DNA of 64,000 nt from Sedimentitalea sp042687825 (GTDB taxonomy: Bacteria > Pseudomonadota > Alphaproteobacteria > Rhodobacterales > Rhodobacteraceae), in NCBI RefSeq assembly GCF_042687825.1, contig NZ_JBHUQE010000001.1, forward strand, positions 301,874 through 365,873, written 5' to 3'. Within the stretch, counting starts at the first letter, position 1; every line of letters starts with the position of its first letter. The notes beneath the pieces were generated by a model. That model was not told the DNA's origin and searched no databases. It saw only the letters and a list, made by a program, of their open reading frames with translations. A program made the translations under genes and the position numbers. This document shows positions 41,662-50,728 of this stretch, in pieces.

Positions 41662-43908
41662 TCAGGTCAGAGGTTCGGAAGTCGCGGCCGTCGCGGCGGG
41701 CCGCAGATTTGTTGTGGCGGAAATCCTGTCGCGAAATCCCAACAATCGCAGCGCGTTCAGGGTGACCAGAACCGTCGCGCCGGTATCGGCCAGAACCGCG
41801 ATCCAAAGGCCAGTGACGCCCAGCACCGTGGTCACCAGAAAGACCAATTTCAAACCCAGCGCAATGGCCACATTCTGGCGGATATTCGACATCGTGGCCC
41901 GGGCCAGGCGCAGCAGTGCGACCACATCGGTGACCCGGTTGCGCAGCAGCGCGCCGTCGGCGGTTTCCAGCGCCACGTCCGTGCCCGAGCCCATGGCCAC
42001 ACCGACCTGGGCCGCCGCCAGCGCCGGCGCATCGTTGATACCGTCCCCCACCATCATCACCCGGGACAGCCGGGCCAAATCGCGGATCTCGGCCACCTTG
42101 TCCTCGGGCAACAGGTCGGCGCGGTGATCCAGCCCGATCTGTCCGGCGACAGCCGCCGCCGTGCTGGCATTGTCACCGGTCAGCATGACCGACTGAACGC
42201 CCATCGCCGCCAGCCGCGAAACCGCCTCGGCGGCCTCGGGGCGCGGCTCGTCGCGCAGCGCGATCAGCCCCAGCAGGCGATCCGGCGCGAACACCGCTAC
42301 CACCGTTTTTCCCTGCGCCTGCAGCTGTGCGGCCCGGCTTCGGGCGCAATCGCTCAGCACACCCGCCGCCTCGGCAAGGCGGGGCGCGCCGACCGTCCAT
42401 CTGATGCCGTTCAGAACCGCGCTGGCGCCCAAACCCGGCGTCGCGACGGCAGCGCTGGACGGCGGCGGCACCACGCCTTCGGCAGCGGCCCGGCGCAGGA
42501 TCGCCTGCGCCAGCGGGTGACTGGAGCCTGTTTCGACCGCCGCCGCAGTCGCAAGGACCGTGGTCGACCGGCCGTCGATGGCCACGATATCCAGGACATC
42601 GGGACGCCCCTGGGTCAGGGTGCCTGTCTTGTCAAAGGCGACGCAGTCGATGGCTGCGGCGGTCTCGATCACCGCACCGCCCTTCATCAGCACCCCCTGC
42701 CGTGCGCCGGCGGACAGGGCCGAAGCGATCGACGCCGGAACCGAGATGACCAGCGCGCAGGGACAGCCGATCAGCAACAATGCGAGGCCGCGATAGATCC
42801 AGACCTGCCAGGCGGCGTCGGCCAGCAGCGGCGGCCCGACAGCGACCAGCAGGGCCAAGGTCACCACCGCCGGCATATAGTGGCGGCTGAACCGGTCGAT
42901 GAACCGTTCCGTGGGTGCCCGGGCGGTTTCGGCCTCTTCGACCAGCCGGACGATCCGCGCGATCGTGTTGTCCGCCGCCGCCCGCGTCACCCGCAGCCGC
43001 AGCTCAGCCTGGGCGTTGATGGATCCGGCATAGACCGTGCTGCCGGAGCGTTTCAGGCTGGGCACGCTTTCACCCGTTACCGGGCTTTCATCGACTTCGG
43101 ACAGCCCAACGACAACAACGCCATCCGCCGGGACCCGGTCGCCGGGGCGCACCTGTACCACCTGGCCGATGGTCAGATCGGCGGCGTCGACGGCGCGTAT
43201 TTCGTCGCCGACAACCAGGCGCGCGGATCGCGGCACCAGATCTGCAAGGGCGCGGATACCGTCGCGGGCCTTGCCCGCGGCCAGGCTTTCCAGCCTTTCA
43301 CCGACCGCGAACAGGAACACCACCAGGGCCGCCTCTTCGGCCGCGCCGATGAACAGAGCACCCAGCGCAGCAATGGTCATCAGCATTTCAATGGTAAAGG
43401 GCATCCCGGCCCGCGCGGTTGCGATGGCCCGCCGGGCCACCGGCGCGACCGCGATCAGCGTCGCGGCGACAAAGACCAGATCGGCCACGGCACTGCCGAC
43501 GATCAGCCGAACCGCCCAGGCCACCGCCAGCATGGCACCGGTCAGAATCAGTAATTTTCCCTTGCCGGTGCGATACCAGGGCGGAGTTCGCTGCGGCGGG
43601 GCCGGCTGGGGCGCGGTCGCTGCAGCGGCGGCCACCGCGTTCGGCAGTACAAAGCCATGTGCTGCAGGCTGCGCCGGCTCGGTCTCGGGTCCGATCCCAA
43701 AGCCCAGCGCGCGCACGGCCCTTTCCACCTGTGCCGGCGTCGTCCGGTCCGGGTCCAGCGTCAGATGCAGGCGTTCCGCCATCAGGGCGATTTCGACATC
43801 AGCAACCCCAGGCAGATCGGTAACCGCCGCCCGCACCTTGGCCGCGCATGACCCGCAATCCATGCCGGTAACGCGCCATTCACGCCGTTTTACGCTCTGT
43901 TCTGTCAT
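41662..43908 (-). CDS. zntA: Zinc/cadmium/lead-exporting P1B-type ATPase (ZntA-like)
   Basis: A 748-residue heavy-metal ATPase with an N-terminal metal-binding domain (GMDCGSCAAKV), about eight transmembrane helices, the TM4 motif CPC (LIGCPCALVIS), the phosphorylation site DKTGTLTQG, the HP motif in GSSHPLAQAIL and MVGDGINDAPALAAA. The last helix pair has VLADTGATVLVTLNALRLL, whose Asp is the ZntA-class metal ligand, so zinc, cadmium or lead rather than copper is the likely cargo. The divergent MerR-type regulator and the 19-bp-spacer promoter support metal-induced expression. Confidence 0.95.
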   Translation of the reverse strand: MTEQSVKRREWRVTGMDCGSCAAKVRAAVTDLPGVADVEIALMAERLHLTLDPDRTTPAQVERAVRALGFGIGPETEPAQPAAHGFVLPNAVAAAAATAPQPAPPQRTPPWYRTGKGKLLILTGAMLAVAWAVRLIVGSAVADLVFVAATLIAVAPVARRAIATARAGMPFTIEMLMTIAALGALFIGAAEEAALVVFLFAVGERLESLAAGKARDGIRALADLVPRSARLVVGDEIRAVDAADLTIGQVVQVRPGDRVPADGVVVVGLSEVDESPVTGESVPSLKRSGSTVYAGSINAQAELRLRVTRAAADNTIARIVRLVEEAETARAPTERFIDRFSRHYMPAVVTLALLVAVGPPLLADAAWQVWIYRGLALLLIGCPCALVISVPASIASALSAGARQGVLMKGGAVIETAAAIDCVAFDKTGTLTQGRPDVLDIVAIDGRSTTVLATAAAVETGSSHPLAQAILRRAAAEGVVPPPSSAAVATPGLGASAVLNGIRWTVGAPRLAEAAGVLSDCARSRAAQLQAQGKTVVAVFAPDRLLGLIALRDEPRPEAAEAVSRLAAMGVQSVMLTGDNASTAAAVAGQIGLDHRADLLPEDKVAEIRDLARLSRVMMVGDGINDAPALAAAQVGVAMGSGTDVALETADGALLRNRVTDVVALLRLARATMSNIRQNVAIALGLKLVFLVTTVLGVTGLWIAVLADTGATVLVTLNALRLLGFRDRISATTNLRPAATAATSEPLT

Positions 43909-43971
43909 CCGTTTCCCCGGTGCAAAGGTTGGGCCTGATGATCTGGTCCGGCGGCGATATCCGCTGTTGCC

Positions 43972-44002
43972 AACATAAAAGCTGCAGCCCCTAGAGCTTC
44001 AA
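43972..44002 (-). promoter_or_regulatory. MerR/ZntR-type promoter and operator of zntA
   Basis: Read on the minus strand, -35 TTGAAG (44002-43997) and -10 TATGTT (43977-43972) are separated by 19 bases, the lengthened spacer used by MerR-family activators. The spacer holds a dyad, AAGCTCTAG with CTGCAGCTT (43979-43999, 7 of 9 arm positions symmetric). Transcription would start near 43965, about 57 bases before zntA. Confidence 0.85.
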
Positions 44003-44064
44003 GCCCGAATTGGCGGAGGTTGGCCGTTCGGCCAGAGAATCGGCCTTTCCGGCGATCCGATTTG

Positions 44065-44093
44065 TTGCGGTGCCGCCGGGTAAACCCTACATT
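44065..44093 (+). promoter_or_regulatory. Candidate promoter of the zntR-like gene
   Basis: TTGCGG (44065-44070) and TACATT (44088-44093) are 17 bases apart. A near-perfect dyad, TAAACCCTA with TAGGTTTTA (44081-44089 and 44099-44107), overlaps the -10 box and start region, so this gene may be autoregulated or bound by another protein. Confidence 0.5.
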
Positions 44094-44121
44094 TGCCATA
44101 GGTTTTACGGAAAGGAGCATC

Positions 44122-44550
44122 ATGCTGAGCATCGGGACGATGGCCAAACGAACCGGCACCAAGGTGCAGACCATCCGGTATTACGAACAGATCGGCCTGC
44201 TGCCCGAACCCGGGCGCACAGCGGGCGGGCAGAGGCGCTATGGCTCGGCCGATCTGGACCGGCTGGCTTTTGTCCGTCATGCGCGGCAACTGGGCTTTTC
44301 TCTGGACGCGATTCGCGAGTTGCTGGCCCTTTCGGACCATCCCGACCAGCCCTGTTCGGACGCGGATTCCATCGCCCGGCGGCAATTGCGCCATGTCGAT
44401 GCGCGCATTGCCCGGCTTGAGGCCCTGCGCGGCGAGTTGCGCCGCATGATAACGCAATGTGCCGGCGGCACGGTCGCCGATTGCCGGGTGCTGGAGGTGC
44501 TGCGCGACCATGCCGAATGCCTGACCGACCATGACAAGATCGGCGCCTGA
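44122..44550 (+). CDS. zntR: MerR-family zinc/cadmium-responsive regulator (ZntR-like)
   Basis: The 142-residue protein has the MerR helix-turn-helix (IGTMAKRTGTKVQTIRYYEQ then IGLLPEPGRTAGGQRRY), a dimerisation helix, and Cys residues at positions resembling the ZntR metal site: QPCSD (about residue 76) and QCAGGTVADCRVLE near the C-terminus. It most likely activates the divergent zntA by untwisting its 19-bp-spacer promoter. The start at 44122 has AAAGGAG upstream; the longer frame was rejected. Confidence 0.92.
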   Translation: MLSIGTMAKRTGTKVQTIRYYEQIGLLPEPGRTAGGQRRYGSADLDRLAFVRHARQLGFSLDAIRELLALSDHPDQPCSDADSIARRQLRHVDARIARLEALRGELRRMITQCAGGTVADCRVLEVLRDHAECLTDHDKIGA

Positions 44551-44577
44551 CCGGATCGCGCCGCCGCAGCCGCCGTA

Positions 44578-45018
44578 TCAGCCGGCAGCCAAGTCCCGCG
44601 GCGCGGCCGTTTCCTGTTCGATGGCAAAGGAATAGCGCCCGTCCGAACCACGCCCGACGACATAGGTCATCACGTCCTGCACCCGGTTGTCCCGGTCAAA
44701 GGTCAGGATCGTCGGCCGGATCCGCGTCAGGTCCTGTTCCTCGGCATAGATGGAATTGCAGATGATCACCTAGTCGCCCGGCTGGCAGGTGCGCGCCGCC
44801 GCCCCGTTCAACACGCAGCAGCCCGAACCGCGTTCGCCAAAGATGACATAGGTGGTGATGCGGGCACCGGAATTCTTGTTCCAGATTTCGACGAATTCCA
44901 TCGGCAGAATCCCCGCCGCTTCGCAATGCGCGGGGTCCAGCGTGACGGACCCGTGATAGTCGATATTCGCGTCGGTGACATAAAGGCCGTGCAGCTTTCC
45001 GGCCACGATCTTGCGCAT
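44578..45018 (-). pseudogene. panD: Aspartate 1-decarboxylase interrupted by an in-frame amber codon, with an adjacent GTG restart
   Basis: Translation from 45018 gives MRKIVAGKLHGLYVTDANID and continues with full PanD similarity, including the self-cleavage site Gly23-Ser24 (YHGSVTLDP), the conserved NKNSGARITTYVIFGERGSG and NGAAARTCQPGD. Codon 83 is TAG (44770-44772). The same frame then continues VIICNSIYAEEQDL to the normal C-terminus, a further 63 codons. PanD makes beta-alanine from aspartate for pantothenate. The base right after TAG starts a GTG codon in frame, so reinitiation could yield a split protein. Otherwise the gene is dead or has a sequencing error. panB and panC lie about 4 kb away. 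Confidence 0.85.
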
Positions 45019-45449
45019 GATATATCCTTTGCCTGTCCCGGTGCGCGGCTGCACGCGGTCGATGCCGTACGATTCCGCTGCCTAAAGCACAGGACGGGCG
45101 GGCGGCTCAAGGGCGAAGCCGCCTGCAGGGGCAGAAAAGGTGCCGTAGCGTCAATATGCCCCGACCCGTGCCTGCGCGCCCCGCCGCGCCGGCCGCCAAG
45201 GGCAGAAACACCGCGCAAACCGAACGTGCAAGCGGCATTTCCGGTCCGCAGCCCCCTTGCATGCCGCGGCAGCGGGGCCGGCGGGCTTGCGGCGGTTGCG
45301 CACTTTGGCAGCCGTTCCACTTGCCGCCCGGGGGCGCAGCGACTAAACAGCCCGCGCGCCGCGCTCGTGCCGGCGCGGCGCGCGGATCGGCCTACCCGGC
45401 CCGGCGTCCACCGTACCAAGATCGAGGTTCCGGACCTTTGCTTGACCAG
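45019..45449. other. GC-rich intergenic region between panD and nadA
   Basis: These 431 bases separate the divergent panD and nadA genes. I found no RNA gene, clear promoter or convincing protein; the open frames that cross it are compositional, and one is merely an N-terminal extension in frame with nadA. GGATATATC just upstream of the panD ATG holds the panD ribosome-binding site. Confidence 0.5.
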
Positions 45450-46490
45450 ATGGCCCTACGCGACGAACTGTCCTCGCATTACGATCTCGCCCCCTCGCCC
45501 GAGCTGGCCGAGGAGATGCGCGACATCTATGCCCGGATGGAACGCGTCGTCTCGCCGCCCGACTGGGCAATCCATGCGCCCTATGTCGCGGCGATCAACC
45601 GCCTTAAGAAACAGCGCAATGCCGTGATTCTGGCGCATAACTACATGACGCCGCAAATCTATCACGGCATTGCCGATTTCGTCGGCGACAGCCTGCAGCT
45701 GGCCGTCAAGGCCACCGAGGTCGAGGCCGATGTCATCGTCCAGTGCGGCGTGCATTTCATGGCCGAGACATCCAAGATACTGAACCCGTCCAAGACGGTT
45801 CTGATCCCCGACATGGAGGCCGGCTGTTCGCTGGCCGAATCGGTCACCGCCGCAGACATCGACAAGATGCGCAGGCAATATCCCGGCGCGCCGGTGGTCA
45901 CCTATGTCAACACCACCGCCGCGGTAAAGGCCGCTTCGGACATCTGTTGCACCTCGTCCAATGCCGCCCAGATCGTCGCCGCGATGGACAGCGACACGGT
46001 GATCATGACACCGGACCAGTATTTGGCACAGAACGTCGCCAAGCAGGTGCCCGAAAAGCGCGTGGTCTGGTGGGAGGGCTCGTGCATTGTGCACGAGCAA
46101 TACACGCCCGAGGATCTGCGCGGGTTTCGCGACGAGAATCCCGGCACAAGGATCATCGCGCATCCGGAATGCACGCCCGCCGTGGTGGCCGAAGCCGATT
46201 TTTCGGGCTCGACCAGCGGCATCATCGATTATGTGACCCGCGAACAGCCGGAGCAGGCGATGCTGGTCACCGAATGCTCGATGGCTTCCAACATCTCGGA
46301 TCAACTGCCCGGGGTCGAGTTCCTGGGGCCCTGTAACATGTGTCCCTACATGAAAAAGATCACGTTGGAAAAAGTGCTGTGGTCGCTGCATAGCATGACC
46401 GGCGCGGTCGAGGTCGAACCGACCGTGGCCGATCAGGCCCGGGTCGCGGTTGAGCGGATGATCGATCTGTCGCGCCGCCTCGCGGTCTGA
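45450..46490 (+). CDS. nadA: Quinolinate synthase A
   Basis: The 346-residue protein has VILAHNYMTPQIYHGIADFV, then Cys ligands for the [4Fe-4S] cluster in VIVQCGVHFMAETSK and FLGPCNMCPYMKKITLEK, with SDICCTSSNAA between. It condenses iminoaspartate with dihydroxyacetone phosphate to quinolinate. The start at ATG 45450 (MALRDELSSHY) is a choice; a TTG four codons upstream (MLDQMALRD) has GAGG at a better distance. It opens the nadA-nadB-nadC operon. Confidence 0.96.
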   Translation: MALRDELSSHYDLAPSPELAEEMRDIYARMERVVSPPDWAIHAPYVAAINRLKKQRNAVILAHNYMTPQIYHGIADFVGDSLQLAVKATEVEADVIVQCGVHFMAETSKILNPSKTVLIPDMEAGCSLAESVTAADIDKMRRQYPGAPVVTYVNTTAAVKAASDICCTSSNAAQIVAAMDSDTVIMTPDQYLAQNVAKQVPEKRVVWWEGSCIVHEQYTPEDLRGFRDENPGTRIIAHPECTPAVVAEADFSGSTSGIIDYVTREQPEQAMLVTECSMASNISDQLPGVEFLGPCNMCPYMKKITLEKVLWSLHSMTGAVEVEPTVADQARVAVERMIDLSRRLAV

Positions 46491-46497
46491 CACCGCG

Positions 46498-48072
46498 ATG
46501 CACGCGCTTTCCACCGGTCGGGTGGTCATTGTGGGCGCCGGTCTGGGGGCCCTGTATGCCGCCCTGCACCTGGCGCCGCGCCCCGTTCTGGTGATCTCGC
46601 CCGACCCGCTGGGCCAGGGTGCCAGTTCGGCCTGGGCCCAGGGCGGTGTCGCCGCGGCGATGGATCTGGCCGACTGCGCCGCCGCCCATGCCGCCGACAC
46701 GGTGCGGGCCGGGGCCGGCACCACCGATCCAGAGGTCGCCGCCGCAGTCGCGGCGGAAGCGCGGGCGCATATTCTGGACCTGACCAAGCTGGGCACGCCG
46801 TTCGACCGGCGTGCGGACGGCGCCTATGTCCTGTCTCGCGAGGCCGCGCACAGCTTTGCCCGTGTCGTTCGGGTGCAGGGCGACCAGGCCGGAGCGGAAA
46901 TCATGCAGGCGCTGATCGCCCGCACCCGCGAGACTCCGTCGATCCAGGTGCTGGAAGGGGTGGTGGCCACAGGGCTGCATACCCGGGCCGGGCGGGTCAG
47001 CGGCATCGACCTGCAACTGTCCGGCGTGCGGGGCTCGCAAAGCTGTCTGTTGCGGGGCGCGGCCTATCTGCTGGCGGGCGGCGGCTCGGGCGGGCTTTAT
47101 GCCCTGACCACCAATCCCCCGCGCATCCGCGGCCAGGTCATCGGCATGGCCGCCCGCGCCGGCGCGGTGATCGCCGACGCCGAGTTCGTGCAATTTCACC
47201 CGACGGCCATTGACAGCGGCACGGATCCGGCGCCGCTGGCCACCGAGGCGCTGCGCGGCGAAGGTGCGCAGCTGATCAACCGGCACGGCGAGCGGTTCTT
47301 GCCGGCGATCCATCCCGATGCGGAACTGGCCCCGCGCGATATCGTCGCCCGCGCGATCTATGCCCAGACCCAGGCCGGTCTGCGGCCGATGCTGGACACC
47401 CGCGCCGCGATCGGCGACCGCATTCTCACGCAGTTTCCCACCGTGGCAAAGGCCTGCCATGCCGCTGGCATCGACCCGGTGCGCGACCCGATCCCGGTGG
47501 CCGCCGCCGCGCATTCACAGATGGGCGGCATTGCCACCGATTCATCCGGCCGAGCCTCTCTGGGCAATCTCTGGGTCTGCGGCGAAGCCGCCTCGACCGG
47601 CCTGCACGGGGCCAACCGGCTGGCCTCGAACGGGCTGCTCGAAGCGCTGGTCTATGCCAGCCGATGCGCCCGCGACATCGACGCCGCCCTGCCTGCCGAT
47701 GCCGCGGCGGACTGCGCGCCGGTCGCCCTGCCCCCCCTGGCCGCCGGTCAGCCACTCGATCCGTCGCTTGTCCCCCGTCTGCGCCGCACGATGACCGACC
47801 GGGTCGGTGTCATCCGCACCGCCGACGGATTAAAGGGCGCGCTGGCCGAGATCGCCGCCATCGAGGCGGCACAGCCCGATTGCGCGCAACTGGCCAACAT
47901 GACGGCCGCCGCCACGCTGATCGCCGCCGCCGCCCTGAAACGCGAGGAAAGCCGGGGCGGGCATTACCGCGCCGATTTCCCCGAACCCGCTGGCACCACC
48001 GGCCAGCGCAGCCGGCTGACACTGACCGAAGCGCTGGCGCTGCGTGCCCGCCATGAACCGGAGACGACATGA
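46498..48072 (+). CDS. nadB: L-aspartate oxidase
   Basis: A 524-residue flavoprotein with the N-terminal FAD motif VVIVGAGLGALYAALHLAP, the second FAD region ASSAWAQGGVAAAMD, the catalytic region EFVQFHPTAID and GANRLASNGLLEALVYA near the C-terminal domain. It oxidises L-aspartate to iminoaspartate for NadA. It starts seven bases after nadA and overlaps nadC by four bases. Length is typical. Confidence 0.97.
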   Translation: MHALSTGRVVIVGAGLGALYAALHLAPRPVLVISPDPLGQGASSAWAQGGVAAAMDLADCAAAHAADTVRAGAGTTDPEVAAAVAAEARAHILDLTKLGTPFDRRADGAYVLSREAAHSFARVVRVQGDQAGAEIMQALIARTRETPSIQVLEGVVATGLHTRAGRVSGIDLQLSGVRGSQSCLLRGAAYLLAGGGSGGLYALTTNPPRIRGQVIGMAARAGAVIADAEFVQFHPTAIDSGTDPAPLATEALRGEGAQLINRHGERFLPAIHPDAELAPRDIVARAIYAQTQAGLRPMLDTRAAIGDRILTQFPTVAKACHAAGIDPVRDPIPVAAAAHSQMGGIATDSSGRASLGNLWVCGEAASTGLHGANRLASNGLLEALVYASRCARDIDAALPADAAADCAPVALPPLAAGQPLDPSLVPRLRRTMTDRVGVIRTADGLKGALAEIAAIEAAQPDCAQLANMTAAATLIAAAALKREESRGGHYRADFPEPAGTTGQRSRLTLTEALALRARHEPETT

Positions 48073-48914
48073 CCGCCCCGATGCCCGACCTGATATTCGA
48101 ACCCCTGGTGCGCGCCGCGCTGATGGAGGATCTTGGAACCTTTGGCGACCTCACGACCCGCACCGTGATCCCCGCCGGCACCACCTGCAGCGCCCGCCTG
48201 CGGGCGCGCGAGGATGGCATCGTCTCGGGCATGCAGATCGCGGCCATTGCGTTTCGCCTGGTCGATCCGGGCCTGACCGTGCGGGTGCTGACGCCCGATG
48301 GCAGCCGCGTCGCGGCGGGGGACGTGCTGATGCAGATCGACGGCGATGCCGCCGCGATCCTGTCGGCCGAACGGGTGGCGCTGAACTTTGCCGGGCGACT
48401 CAGCGGCGTCGCCAGCCTGACCGGCCGGTTCGTCGCCGAAACCCGGGGCACCAGCACCCGCATCACCTGCACCCGCAAGACCACGCCGGGCCTGCGGCTG
48501 GTCGAGAAACAGGCGGTTCTGCATGGCGGCGGGTTCAATCACCGCTTTTCCCTGTCGGACGCGATCCTGATCAAGGACAACCACATCGCCGCCGCCGGCG
48601 GCATCCGCCCGGTGTTGCAGGCGGTCAGGGCCGGGGCCTCGCACATGGTCCGGGTCGAGATCGAGGTCGATACCCTGGAGCAACTGGCCGAGGCACTGGA
48701 CGAAGGCGGCGCCGATGTGGTTTTGCTGGACAACATGGAGACCCCGACCCTGGCCGAGGCGGTGGCGCTGGCCGACCGCCGCGCCGTGCTGGAGGCGTCG
48801 GGCAACATGAAACTGGAACGCATCGCCGAGGTGGCCGCGACCGGGGTCGACTATATCTCGTCCGGGGCGCTGACCCATTCCGCCAGAACCCTCGATCTGG
48901 GGTTGGATTTCTGA
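48069..48914 (+). CDS. nadC: Nicotinate-nucleotide diphosphorylase (carboxylating)
   Basis: The 281-residue protein has the quinolinate phosphoribosyltransferase core: LNFAGRLSGVASLTGRFV, ITCTRKTTPGLRLVEKQAV, HGGGFNHRFSLSDAILIKDN and the phosphate-binding end VDYISSGALTHSARTLDLGL. It converts quinolinate and PRPP to nicotinate mononucleotide. It overlaps nadB by four bases, completing the three-gene de novo NAD pathway. Confidence 0.98.
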   Translation: MTAPMPDLIFEPLVRAALMEDLGTFGDLTTRTVIPAGTTCSARLRAREDGIVSGMQIAAIAFRLVDPGLTVRVLTPDGSRVAAGDVLMQIDGDAAAILSAERVALNFAGRLSGVASLTGRFVAETRGTSTRITCTRKTTPGLRLVEKQAVLHGGGFNHRFSLSDAILIKDNHIAAAGGIRPVLQAVRAGASHMVRVEIEVDTLEQLAEALDEGGADVVLLDNMETPTLAEAVALADRRAVLEASGNMKLERIAEVAATGVDYISSGALTHSARTLDLGLDF

Positions 48915-49029
48915 CGTCGCCGGTGCGCGGAATGACCGCGCAACGCACCCGCGCGGCTGTTGCATTCGCAACCGCTTCGCCGTACTGGATTCACGCCGCA
49001 TTTACGCTGCGTCAAGCAAGAGGCACACC

Positions 49030-49857
49030 ATGAGCCAAACATCACCGAAAAAGGCCCTGGATGCTGCTGACATCCGCGCCCGCAAAGGGGCCACTCCGCT
49101 GGTCTGCCTGACCGCCTATACGACGCCGGTGGCGCAACTCGCGGATCAGGAATGCGATCTGGTGCTGGTCGGCGACAGTGTCGGCATGGTGCTGCACGGG
49201 TTTGACTCGACCCTGCCGGTGACGCTGGAGATGATGATCCTGCACGGTCAGGCCGTGGCCCGGGGATTGAGCCGGGCGATGATGGTGGTGGACATGCCGT
49301 TCGGCAGCTACGAGGAAAGCCCGGAACAGGCGTTTCGCAATGCCGCCCGCGTGATGGCCGAAACCGGCGCCGGCGCGGTCAAGCTGGAGGGCGGACAGCA
49401 CATGGCCGACACTATCCGACACCTGGTCCAGCGCGGCATTCCGGTGATGGCCCATGTCGGACTGACGCCACAGGCGTTCAACACGCTGGGCGGCTATCGC
49501 GTGCAAGGCAAGGGCAGCGCCGGCGCACAGGTGCTGGCGGATGCCCGCGCGGTCGCCGGGGCCGGCGCCTTTTCCGTCGTGCTGGAAAAAGTGCCCGCCG
49601 ATCTGGCCGATCAGATCACCGCCGATATCGACATCCCGACCGTCGGCATCGGCGCTTCGGCGGGCTGCGACGGGCAGATCCTGGTGATCGACGACATGCT
49701 GGGCCTGTTCGACGCGTTCAAGCCGAAATTCGTCAAACGCTATGCGCATCTGGCAGGGGATGCGGCAGAGGCCATTCGCACCTATGCTGACGAGGTGCGC
49801 AGCCGCAGCTTTCCCGCCGCCGAACATGTATTCAGCAACGAAACGGACCCGACATGA
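49030..49857 (+). CDS. panB: 3-methyl-2-oxobutanoate hydroxymethyltransferase
   Basis: A 275-residue protein with the KPHMT motifs LVCLTAYTTPVAQLADQECD, LVLVGDSVGMVLHG, MMVVDMPFGSYEES and the catalytic Glu in VVLEKVPADLADQ. It makes ketopantoate, the first step toward pantothenate. It begins 115 bases after nadC and overlaps panC by four bases. The distance from nadC leaves room for a separate promoter. Confidence 0.97.
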   Translation: MSQTSPKKALDAADIRARKGATPLVCLTAYTTPVAQLADQECDLVLVGDSVGMVLHGFDSTLPVTLEMMILHGQAVARGLSRAMMVVDMPFGSYEESPEQAFRNAARVMAETGAGAVKLEGGQHMADTIRHLVQRGIPVMAHVGLTPQAFNTLGGYRVQGKGSAGAQVLADARAVAGAGAFSVVLEKVPADLADQITADIDIPTVGIGASAGCDGQILVIDDMLGLFDAFKPKFVKRYAHLAGDAAEAIRTYADEVRSRSFPAAEHVFSNETDPT

Positions 49858-50705
49858 AAATCGTCCGCCAGAAATCCGACCTGCGCGCCCTTACCCGGAA
49901 ATGGCGGGCAGAAGGTGCCTCGATCGGCGTCGTGCCGACCATGGGGGCGCTGCACGAGGGACATCTGAGCCTGGTCACCGCCGCCAGCGCCCGCGCCGAC
50001 CGGGTGATCGTGACGCTGTTCGTGAACCCGACCCAGTTCAACAATGCCGAGGATCTGGAAAAGTACCCGCGCACCGAGGATTCGGATGCCGAACAGCTTG
50101 CGCCGTTTGACGTCGATGTTCTCTATATTCCCGATGTCGACCAGATCTATCCACAGGGGTTTGCCACGGCGATCACCGTCTCGGGCCTGACCGACCGGCT
50201 GTGCGGGGCCACGCGGCCCGGCCATTTCGACGGCGTGGCGACGGTGGTGACGAAACTGCTGCTGCAAACCGATGCAGATCTGGCGTTTTTCGGTGAAAAG
50301 GATTTTCAGCAGTTGCAAGTGGTGCGGCGGCTGGTCACCGATCTGGATATCGCGACCGAAATCATCGGCTGTCCCACCGTGCGCGAGACGGACGGGTTGG
50401 CGATGTCGTCGCGCAATCTGCGCCTGGGTCCGGCGGCGCGTCGGAATGCTCCGGCGATGCGCGCCGCCCTGGCCGAAGCCGCCGACGGGATCGCCAGCGG
50501 CGAGGCCCCCGGCCCGGCGCTGGACACGGTGCGCCAGCGGCTGACAGCGGCCGGTTTCGGACCCATCGACTATCTGGAATTCTGCCGCGAGGACGACCTG
50601 CAACCGATCACCGAACCCGGCGGCAGCGGCCGCATACTGGTCGCAGCCTGGCTGGACGGGGTGCGCCTGATCGACAACGTGATCGCCGCGCCGTCCGGCA
50701 CCTAG
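49854..50705 (+). CDS. panC: Pantothenate synthetase (pantoate-beta-alanine ligase)
   Basis: The 283-residue protein has the nucleotidyl-transfer motif VVPTMGALHEGHLSLV, VTLFVNPTQFNNAEDLEKYP, FFGEKDFQQLQVVRRLVTD and the KMSKS-like MSSRNLRL. It joins pantoate and beta-alanine using ATP. Coupled to panB by a four-base overlap. Its substrate beta-alanine would come from PanD, whose gene is interrupted in this window. Confidence 0.97.
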   Translation: MKIVRQKSDLRALTRKWRAEGASIGVVPTMGALHEGHLSLVTAASARADRVIVTLFVNPTQFNNAEDLEKYPRTEDSDAEQLAPFDVDVLYIPDVDQIYPQGFATAITVSGLTDRLCGATRPGHFDGVATVVTKLLLQTDADLAFFGEKDFQQLQVVRRLVTDLDIATEIIGCPTVRETDGLAMSSRNLRLGPAARRNAPAMRAALAEAADGIASGEAPGPALDTVRQRLTAAGFGPIDYLEFCREDDLQPITEPGGSGRILVAAWLDGVRLIDNVIAAPSGT

Positions 50706-50728
50706 ACAGGCGCGGCACGGCTGCGGGG

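Noticed and set aside
41425..43554. 709-codon plus-strand open frame opposite zntA
   Set aside because: Arg/Gln/Gly-rich antisense of a clear P-type ATPase, with no membrane segments or domains.
44770..44772. Pyrrolysine or programmed amber read-through in panD
   Set aside because: No pyrrolysine system is expected in this group, no stem-loop follows the TAG, and PanD homologues have an ordinary residue at this position.
45156..45449. N-terminal extension of nadA
   Set aside because: The upstream frame is low-complexity Arg/Ala/Pro sequence without similarity to quinolinate synthases.
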